Shown here: one piece after another, positions 42,160-48,126 of the stretch
Layout: every line of letters begins with the position of its first letter
Position numbering within the stretch: the first letter of the stretch is position 1
The notes under the pieces: generated by a model
The model's database searches: none
What the model was told of the DNA's origin: nothing
What the model saw: only the letters and a program-made list of their open reading frames with translations
Assembly (NCBI GenBank): GCA_049513455.1
Contig: JBEKWB010000030.1
Location: forward strand, 1 to 48,126
Length of the DNA stretch: 48,126 nt
Direction of reading: 5' to 3'
Origin: Bog-473 sp049513455
Lineage (GTDB): Bacteria; Actinomycetota; Acidimicrobiia; Acidimicrobiales; RAAP-2
Made by a program: the position numbers and the translations under genes

Positions 42160-43908
42160 GTGGTAGCGCGGCCTTCCGTCCCCGTTCGTGCGGTGCTTCG
42201 CCGACCCTCCCTGAGCCCGGCGGACCTGTTCGTCGGGTCACTCCTGCTGGCGCTTCTCTACGTCGCGGTCCGCCTCGGCCGCGCCATGACCGTGAACTTC
42301 ACTCCGGGTCATTCGACCGAGCAGATCTCCACGAACCTGAGCAACCTGCCGTACTACGCCGCTCGGTCCCTTACCCGGTTGTTCATCGCCCTCGGCCTCT
42401 CGACCGTCTTCACCTTCGTCTACGGGACGGCAGCGGCGAGACTCCCTCGGGCGCAGAAGATCATGGTGCCGATCCTCGACATCCTCCAATCGATTCCGAT
42501 CCTGGTCTTTCTCCCGTTCGCCCTGGCTATCTTCATCAACCTGTTCTCAGGCAGCCTGCTCGGGGTCGAAGCAGCGTCGATCTTCGTCATCTTCACCTCG
42601 CAGGCGTGGAACATGACGTTCAGCTTCTACCACTCCCTGATCACCCAGCCCCTCGAGCTCGACGAAGCGGCCCGGATGTACCGCCTTACGAAGTGGCACC
42701 GCTTCTGGAAGCTCGACGTGCCGTCGTCGATGATCGGGCTCGTGTGGAACATGATGATGTCAATGGGTGGCGGTTGGTTCTTCCTGACGGCTTCTGAAGC
42801 CGTCACCGTCTTCATTCATGGCAAGAGCACGCCCATTGAGCTACCCGGGATCGGGAGCTTCATGGGGGCGGCGGTTGAGGAGGGCTCCATTCCCAAAGTG
42901 ATCATCGCCATTGTCGCCATGGTGATCATCGTGGTCGGGACGAACTTCTTGGTCTTCCGCCCCCTCGTCGCCTGGGCAGAGAAGTTCCGGATCGAGACGT
43001 CCACGTCCTCGGACATACCACGGAGCATCGTGCTCAACGTTTTGCGTCGCTCCTCGATCCCAAGGTTGTTGGGACGCGTCTCCCGCCCCATCGGTCGAAT
43101 ACTTGACCGGGCGACGCGCCCATTCGGACTCGCCGAGTACCCCCTCGCCATCGACGAACGGCGCAAGCGAACCGGTGACGTCCTCTTCTGGGTGGTGATC
43201 GGCGGTTTGTCGGTGTTTGGTGCCTTCGCTGGTGTGTCCTACCTGTCGAGCCACGTCGGATTTTCCCACTTCCCCTATCTCTTCGGACTTGGCCTGGCCA
43301 CCTTCGCCCGGGTCGTCATCCTCCTCGTTGCGTCGACCCTGATCTGGGTCCCCGTCGGCGTCAAAATCGGCATGGACCCGAAGTTGTCCCGCTACGCGCA
43401 GCCCGTGGTGCAGGTTCTGGCCAGCTTCCCCGCAATCTTGCTGTTCCCGCTCATCACGCTGGTCTTCATCGACCTGCACATCTCGCTCAGCATCGGTGCC
43501 ATCTTCTTGATGATGCTGGGGGCACAGTGGTACATCCTCTTCAATGTCATCGCCGGGGCCAGTTCCATCCCCAACGATCTCCGCGAGATGGGCTCGAACA
43601 TGCAGTTGACCCGGCGCCTTCGCTGGCGGCGCATCATCTTGCCCGCCATCTTTCCCTACTACGTGACCGGCGGAATAACCGCCGCCGGCGGCGCCTGGAA
43701 CGCCTCCATCGTGGCCGAGTTCGTCACCTGGCATCACACGACCTTGCATGCGTTCGGGTTGGGGAATTACATCGCGGTCCAGTCCATCGAGGGTAAGTTC
43801 GCCTTCCTCCTCGGGGCCGGTCTGGTCATGAGCATCTTCGTCGTCGTGGTCAACCGGGTCTTCTGGCGTCGGCTATACCGTCTGGCTGAAAGCAGGTACT
43901 CGCTATGA
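42160..43908 (+). CDS. NitT/TauT-type ABC transporter, fused double permease
   Basis: A 582-residue integral membrane protein that fuses two binding-protein-dependent permease units, like the duplicated permease of COG4986. Each half has about six hydrophobic segments and a cytoplasmic EAA-type loop: ELDEAARMYRLTKWHRFWKLDVPS in the first, NDLREMGSNMQLTRRLRWRRIILPA in the second. The N-terminus is basic (RPSVPVRAVLRRPS) then hydrophobic. The GTG start follows GAGGTGA. The ATG of the ATPase overlaps its stop (ATGA). No binding protein is encoded beside it, so the transported ion or compound is unknown; family members handle nitrate, taurine-like and other anions. Confidence 0.9.
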   Translation: MVARPSVPVRAVLRRPSLSPADLFVGSLLLALLYVAVRLGRAMTVNFTPGHSTEQISTNLSNLPYYAARSLTRLFIALGLSTVFTFVYGTAAARLPRAQKIMVPILDILQSIPILVFLPFALAIFINLFSGSLLGVEAASIFVIFTSQAWNMTFSFYHSLITQPLELDEAARMYRLTKWHRFWKLDVPSSMIGLVWNMMMSMGGGWFFLTASEAVTVFIHGKSTPIELPGIGSFMGAAVEEGSIPKVIIAIVAMVIIVVGTNFLVFRPLVAWAEKFRIETSTSSDIPRSIVLNVLRRSSIPRLLGRVSRPIGRILDRATRPFGLAEYPLAIDERRKRTGDVLFWVVIGGLSVFGAFAGVSYLSSHVGFSHFPYLFGLGLATFARVVILLVASTLIWVPVGVKIGMDPKLSRYAQPVVQVLASFPAILLFPLITLVFIDLHISLSIGAIFLMMLGAQWYILFNVIAGASSIPNDLREMGSNMQLTRRLRWRRIILPAIFPYYVTGGITAAGGAWNASIVAEFVTWHHTTLHAFGLGNYIAVQSIEGKFAFLLGAGLVMSIFVVVVNRVFWRRLYRLAESRYSL

Positions 43909-45281
43909 CTTCAATCGCACCGTCGCTTCCAGGACCGCCGGCGAGCCCTACCACCCCATCGATCATTGAGGTGTCCCACGTGAACAAGACGTTCACCTCA
44001 CCCGATGGCAGTCCGCTGACCGTTCTCGATGACATCTCCCTGTCCCTTCACGAGGGTGAGATCGTGGCCCTTCTCGGACGCTCGGGTTCGGGCAAGAGCA
44101 CGCTGCTGCGCTGCATCGCCGGGCTCATTGCCCCCACCTCGGGGGTGGTGTCCTACCGGGGCATGCCACTCAACGGAGCGAATCCAGGGGTGTCCATGGT
44201 CTTTCAGAGCTTCGCCCTGCTCCCCTGGCTGACGGTGGCCCAGAACGTCGAGCTCGGGTTGGAGGCCCAAGGTGTCGGCGCCGCTGAGCGTAAACAACGA
44301 GCCGAAGCCGCCATCGACCGTATCGGACTCGATGGCTTCGAGTCCGCCTTCCCCAAGGAGCTCTCGGGGGGTATGCGTCAACGGGTGGGATTCGCCCGTG
44401 CGTTGGTGGTCGAGCCCGATGCACTCTTGATGGACGAGCCCTTCTCCGCCCTTGACGTGCTCACCGCCCAGAACCTTCGGGCCGAGCTCTTGCGACTCTG
44501 GGCCGAGCATGACTTTCCGACCAAGGCGATGCTCATCGTCACGCACAACATCGAGGAGGCGGTCATTCTGGCCGACCGCATCCTCGTTCTCACATCGAAT
44601 CCGGGCCGCCTCCGATCAGAGATCGCCTGTCCCTTCGTCCAACCGAGAAACCGGCACGACGAGGCCTTCGGCGCCCTGGTTGACGAGATCTACGGCATCA
44701 TGACCGGCAGCTCGAGCGAAGTGGCGAAGCAGGTGTGGACGGCGGTGTCACACGGCGAGGGCACCCCGACCGAGGTGCCTCTGCCCGAGGCGACGGTCGG
44801 CGGCATGTCCGGGCTCTTGGAGATCCTGGACGCCCGCGGTGGTCGCGAGGATCTGCCTCGACTGGCCCACGATCTCACCTTCGAAGTGGACGACCTCCTA
44901 CCCCTGGTGGATGCGGCCCAGCTGCTTGGATTGGCCGAAGTAGCGGACGCAGACATCCAGATCACCGAGGAGGGACGCGAATTCGTCACCGCCGACATCT
45001 TGCGTTCCAAGGAGATCTTTGCTCGCCAGGCCGAGGCGCGAGCGCCGTTGGTGCGGGCCATCTGCCGAAGCTTGCGCTCGACCAAGGATGGCACCCTGGG
45101 GGAGGGCTTCTTTCTCGATCTATTGCGGCGTGGCTTCTCCGAGGAAGAGGTCCGACGCCAGCTCGACACTGCCATCCAATGGGGTCGCTACGGCGAGCTC
45201 TTCGATTTCGATGCCCAGACGGGACAGCTGACGCTCGAACCCCCCTCGATCGCAACGAAGCCTGAGAGGGTTCGCAGTTAG
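43905..45281 (+). CDS. ABC transporter ATP-binding protein with C-terminal AAA-associated domain
   Basis: A 458-residue NitT/TauT-type ATPase. Walker A GRSGSGKS is at residues 58-65, the Q-loop in VFQSFALLPWL, the signature LSGGMRQR, Walker B ALLMDEPFSALD, and the switch His in IVTHN. After the ATPase core (to about 260) a second domain follows, GLLEILDARGG...TFEVDDLLPLVDAAQLLGLAE...ITEEGREF, with the winged-helix-like look of AAA_assoc_C (PF09821). That domain's role is not established to my knowledge; it may sense ions or couple to regulation. It overlaps the permease stop by 4 nt, and its stop overlaps the convergent stress-protein stop by 4 bp. Confidence 0.9.
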   Translation: MTSIAPSLPGPPASPTTPSIIEVSHVNKTFTSPDGSPLTVLDDISLSLHEGEIVALLGRSGSGKSTLLRCIAGLIAPTSGVVSYRGMPLNGANPGVSMVFQSFALLPWLTVAQNVELGLEAQGVGAAERKQRAEAAIDRIGLDGFESAFPKELSGGMRQRVGFARALVVEPDALLMDEPFSALDVLTAQNLRAELLRLWAEHDFPTKAMLIVTHNIEEAVILADRILVLTSNPGRLRSEIACPFVQPRNRHDEAFGALVDEIYGIMTGSSSEVAKQVWTAVSHGEGTPTEVPLPEATVGGMSGLLEILDARGGREDLPRLAHDLTFEVDDLLPLVDAAQLLGLAEVADADIQITEEGREFVTADILRSKEIFARQAEARAPLVRAICRSLRSTKDGTLGEGFFLDLLRRGFSEEEVRRQLDTAIQWGRYGELFDFDAQTGQLTLEPPSIATKPERVRS

Positions 45282-45745
45282 TTCACGGCCCGCGACCCCA
45301 TTCGTCCCGGATTGTGAAAGCCGTTGGTAAGCGGTGTCGGCGCAGCTATCACCGGTAGTGGCGACAGCCGGAGAATGCGATCTCTCACTCCATGGCCCGA
45401 TAGTCGACTGATCCCGCGAAGACGACGGGTCCCCACCACAATCGCGTCGCACACCCAATAGAGAGACTCTTCTACGATGCAACGAGCGACCTGGTCCTCT
45501 GGCAATGAGCAGGCACGACCTTCTGCGCCGACGCCGGCCAGACGCAACGCAAAAACTGCTTGGTCTACGAGTGAGTTAGCTTCGTCGGGAGTTTCCAATG
45601 GGGGAACCCGCGCCAACCCCGACAGTTCGCGCACGTGAATCACCCTTACGTCGGTACCGGTCGCACCGGCCAAACCTGCGGTGAACTCCAAAGCGGTCTG
45701 ACCCGATTCGTATTGGTCCATTGCGAACAACAGGCGATCCCACAT
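45278..45745 (-). CDS. universal stress protein family
   Basis: A 155-residue single-domain UspA-like protein. WDRLLFAMDQYESGQTALEFTAGLA gives the first strand and helix with the Asp of the nucleotide site; VRVIHVREL the second strand; and DAIVVGTRRLRGISRLSGHGVRDRIL contains a G-x2-G-x9-G-like loop. The classical G-S/T at the loop end is less clear, so ATP binding is uncertain. The ATG at 45745 follows GGAGGTG; GTG codons at 45748 and 45751 are alternatives. It is 121 bp downstream of the DUF2254 gene and convergent with the ABC operon. Confidence 0.85.
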   Translation of the reverse strand: MWDRLLFAMDQYESGQTALEFTAGLAGATGTDVRVIHVRELSGLARVPPLETPDEANSLVDQAVFALRLAGVGAEGRACSLPEDQVARCIVEESLYWVCDAIVVGTRRLRGISRLSGHGVRDRILRLSPLPVIAAPTPLTNGFHNPGRMGSRAVN

Positions 45746-45794
45746 CACCACCACACCTCCAACACTGTCCATTGTTATCGATGGGGGCGTTAAC

Positions 45795-45810
45795 AGGCTG
45801 TAAACAGCCT
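45795..45810. promoter_or_regulatory. palindrome upstream of the stress-protein gene
   Basis: AGGCTGT-AA-ACAGCCT is a perfect 7-bp inverted repeat in the gap between the DUF2254 stop and the stress-protein start. On the minus strand no T-run follows, so an operator is more likely than a terminator. Confidence 0.4.
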
Positions 45811-45866
45811 TCTCCTTCCCCATCAAAAGAAAGTGAACACGCTCCAGGGAGCTCGCAGGATGCCGC

Positions 45867-47273
45867 TCAGCGCCAACCGTTGGGCGAGTCGCCGGTCTCC
45901 TCGGTACCTCGCGCCACGAAGACCATGCGGCGATAACGGGTACGGATCTCCTCCAGGTCGTGCGGTTCTGACACTGACCTCTCGGCGCTACGGAGAATCA
46001 TCTCCGCCTGACGGAGAAGGACGTCTCGCTGTTCGGGGGTTACGGTGCTGAAGGCGACTGCACTGAGGGAATCCAGCATGCGAATGATGACTGCGGGCAT
46101 CCCGGCGGAGGATTGACGAATTTTGTCGAACGCCCGGTTGACCATCCGGGCATAGGAGGGATCGGTCTCTATGAGCCGCACCCTCCCGAATCGGTCACGG
46201 TAGACGCCTTCGGCCAGTGGTCGGCCCGAAACCTGGCTGAGCCCGGCCGACAGCCAGTCGATGCAAGTGAGGGCCGTAAACGTATCGTTCACGGCAGGAG
46301 AAAGGGCACGGATGGCAATCTCGACGAGCTGATCGATGGCGAACACAGGATCTTGCATGAGGGTCCGATGGGGACCGCTCACGTGCGCTTCGGAGAGTGC
46401 CAGTGCCACCTGCCCACCGGCACCCCCGGGCCAAACCGTGGCCAGTGGCTGTCCTGTCGCGATGAAATGGCCTGGGCGATGAACGAGTCGGATCACCGAA
46501 TCTGTTCGAACGGCGATGTCGACCAGCTGGGCGTATCCGACGAACTGCAAGTAACCGCTGGCACTCGAGGGAACGACCACCCCTCGCTCGTCGAGAAGTT
46601 GCGACAGTTCGGCGACCGACCGACCGACACCCTTCTCGCTAGTGCTTTCCCGGTCGGGTTCGGGCTGGGGAAATTCGGCATCGATGGCCCGCGTGAGATC
46701 TTGAGCGATCCCTGCGATCACCTCGGGTAACTGAATCGACTTGGCGATGTGGTGAATGAAGTAGATGAGGACGCCCAGATCGACCAGCAGCAAGGCTTCG
46801 GCAACCGTGATCGACAGGTGCGGGACGAACTTCCCGGTGATCGACCCGAGAGCGAGGACGGAGTAGACAAAGGTGCCCACGAAGATCCCCAGCGTCAGCT
46901 GGTTTCCCCAGTCCCGGACGAAGTTCCGCATCATCCGCGGCCCGAACTGTTGCGATGCGAGGGTGAGCGCCAGAATGGTGATGGAGAACACCACTCCGAT
47001 GACGGTGATCACCGCGGCCGCTATCGCGATGAGGACCTGGCGACCAGCATCGGGGCTTCCGGTGCGGATCCAAAAGGGAAGAGTGAGTTGGCGATGGTAG
47101 GCCGCCAGGTCGATGCGAAAGGTCACCCAGAAGAGAAGAGCGGCAACCACGACCAGAATGGTTGGTACCAGCCAAAAGGTGGTACGGAGCGCTTCCCGGC
47201 GCCAGCTGGGGAGTTTGGTTCGCTCGTCGCGAACGGGACGGTCCGTCATCTGCGAGGGGTAGGTTTCGCTCAT
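45867..47273 (-). CDS. DUF2254 family membrane protein
   Basis: A 468-residue protein. Four hydrophobic segments lie in the N-terminal half: FWLVPTILVVVAALLFWVTF, the stretch from VLIAIAAAVITVIGVVFSIT, LTLGIFVGTFVYSVLALGSI and LLLVDLGVLIYFIHHIAKSI. The C-terminal half is soluble, with GYLQFVGYAQLVDIA and ALSPAVNDTFTALTCIDWLS, both characteristic of the family. The family has no assigned function that I know. The ATG at 47273 is used. It may share a transcript with the stress-protein gene downstream. Lower GC and plainer codon use than the catabolic region to the left. Confidence 0.87.
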   Translation of the reverse strand: MSETYPSQMTDRPVRDERTKLPSWRREALRTTFWLVPTILVVVAALLFWVTFRIDLAAYHRQLTLPFWIRTGSPDAGRQVLIAIAAAVITVIGVVFSITILALTLASQQFGPRMMRNFVRDWGNQLTLGIFVGTFVYSVLALGSITGKFVPHLSITVAEALLLVDLGVLIYFIHHIAKSIQLPEVIAGIAQDLTRAIDAEFPQPEPDRESTSEKGVGRSVAELSQLLDERGVVVPSSASGYLQFVGYAQLVDIAVRTDSVIRLVHRPGHFIATGQPLATVWPGGAGGQVALALSEAHVSGPHRTLMQDPVFAIDQLVEIAIRALSPAVNDTFTALTCIDWLSAGLSQVSGRPLAEGVYRDRFGRVRLIETDPSYARMVNRAFDKIRQSSAGMPAVIIRMLDSLSAVAFSTVTPEQRDVLLRQAEMILRSAERSVSEPHDLEEIRTRYRRMVFVARGTEETGDSPNGWR

Positions 47274-47436
47274 GGACGGTTCTCAACCAGGTGAGGCCCT
47301 TCCCGTGCCGATCCGTGGTCGTCCACGCGTAGCCGCATCAACTTGAACTGTACTAGTCGGTGGGCGGCTCAGCCTTCTTCCCCTGAAGCCTGACGCTGCT
47401 CGTTATGGCGAGAATCCGAAAGGCTAGGTCGAAAAG

Positions 47437-48122
47437 GTGGAGTTCACATCACGCAAGCGTCCGATCATCATTCTTCTTGTGTTGTCGTCAGCACTCATAA
47501 CATGCTGCGCCGTCGCTCCTCTCGGCACGACGGCATGGGCTGGTGTGGTGACACCGGGCTCAGTGATAAGGACCGCCGAGTTGGCCATCGCCAAGCAAGC
47601 GAGCGTGCCGACGTGGGGCGGGCCAGCGGCACTGAGACCGCCACGGAAGGCAAGGCGGCCCTGGTCGTCAAGCTGTCGCCCACCCACGCATACGTCAGCG
47701 GCAATTCCTCCGGGCTCACCACAATCTTTGGCATGAGCTCTGCGGATGCGAAGAAGGTCGGGAAGGACTGGGAGTCCTGGAAGGCCGGCACGAGCCAGTA
47801 TGCGAACCTCAAGTCGGATCTCACGATGTCGTCCGTGAGCGCACTGCTCCCGAAGGCCAAGGGAACAAGGCTGACCACGGTGGTCTCCAAGGGCAGCACA
47901 TTCTACGTACTGAAGTGGACGATCGCGGCCACGAGTTCGACACCCGCATTGACGAACACACTCACGGTCTCGAGTGGTGCGATGACTCTGCCGGTCAAGG
48001 AGGTCGCCCTTGTCTCGAACGGAGCGAACGCGACGACGACGCTTTCAGGGTGGGGTGAGCGGCTTGTCGTCGGCATACCGCCGATTGCCGCCACGATTCC
48101 CTCCTCCAAACTCACTGGCTGA
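47437..48122 (+). pseudogene. secreted protein gene with apparent -1 frameshift
   Basis: Frame one from GTG 47437 encodes a good signal peptide (KRPIIILLVLSSALITCCAVAPLGTTAWA) and a short mature part ending in SVPTWGGP, after which that frame turns into low-complexity Arg/Pro sequence. A second frame takes over near 47620-47650 and runs, protein-like and without Arg/Pro bias, from SGTETATEGKAALVVKLS to the stop at 48122. Joining the frames there gives one plausible 220-230 residue exported protein. A missing base in the GGGGCGGG tract (about 47615-47622) would explain it. It may be a real frameshift or a sequencing/assembly error. No family is recognised. Confidence 0.55.
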
Positions 48123-48126
48123 ACAG

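Overview
The window is high-GC DNA from an actinobacterium. I infer an Acidimicrobiia-like or mycobacteria-like soil or water organism. The reasons are several luciferase-like (LLM) oxidoreductases of F420-type families, a mycofactocin-coupled short-chain dehydrogenase, a cytochrome P450 resembling the CYP124/125/142 group, GTG/TTG starts, 4-nt ATGA/GTGA gene overlaps, and TANNNT -10 boxes 6-8 nt before some starts (leaderless pattern). I see no rRNA, tRNA, CRISPR array, transposase or phage gene. No taxonomic search could be run.

From about 1 to 41.7 kb is a dense catabolic island built from a few enzyme families used repeatedly. It holds four D-aminoacylase-type amidohydrolases (4549, 7208, 12221, 32728), three COG2159/PF04909-type amidohydrolases (2631, 27858, 35694), four LLM oxidoreductases (1462, 10335, 29172, 38569), four SDRs (21853, 31843, 37742, 40084) and two SnoaL-like proteins. 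Single genes include a Rieske oxygenase, a P450 with a flavin D-2-hydroxyacid dehydrogenase, an enoyl-CoA hydratase, a BKACE-type beta-keto acid cleavage enzyme, an acetoacetate-decarboxylase-like protein, a tandem CaiB/BaiF CoA-transferase, a hotdog thioesterase and a glutathione-independent formaldehyde dehydrogenase (fdhA). The set fits uptake, oxidation, CoA activation and C-C cleavage of an unidentified organic substrate. Amide/ester hydrolysis and demethylation are plausible steps, but no substrate can be read from the sequence.

Layout. 1-6.3 kb: cupin, VOC-like gene, LLM, then a minus-strand ATGA-coupled operon (amidohydrolase, BKACE, amidohydrolase) below an IclR gene. 7.1-12.2 kb: IclR operator, then amidohydrolase-Rieske and LLM-enoyl-CoA hydratase on the plus strand. 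12.2-16.7 kb: amidohydrolase, fdhA and a lone periplasmic binding protein under a palindromic operator. 17-22.7 kb: P450-FAD oxidase, epimerase-uORF-decarboxylase, mycofactocin SDR. 22.7-27.7 kb: a five-gene minus-strand operon reading CGSC-motif protein of the UGSC family, its partner, a NifU-like CxxC protein, a TetR regulator and a double CoA-transferase. This is the least ordinary locus here and my best candidate for an undescribed system. 27.9-41.7 kb: further amidohydrolase/LLM/SnoaL/SDR/CMD/isomerase operons and a thioesterase.

After about 41.7 kb the character changes. There is an AT-rich intergenic patch, a divergent 47-residue single-pass membrane protein, an ABC transporter made of a fused double permease and an ATPase with a C-terminal AAA-associated domain, a universal stress protein, a DUF2254 membrane protein and a secreted protein that appears frameshifted at the right edge. 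This part looks like transport and envelope functions rather than catabolism.
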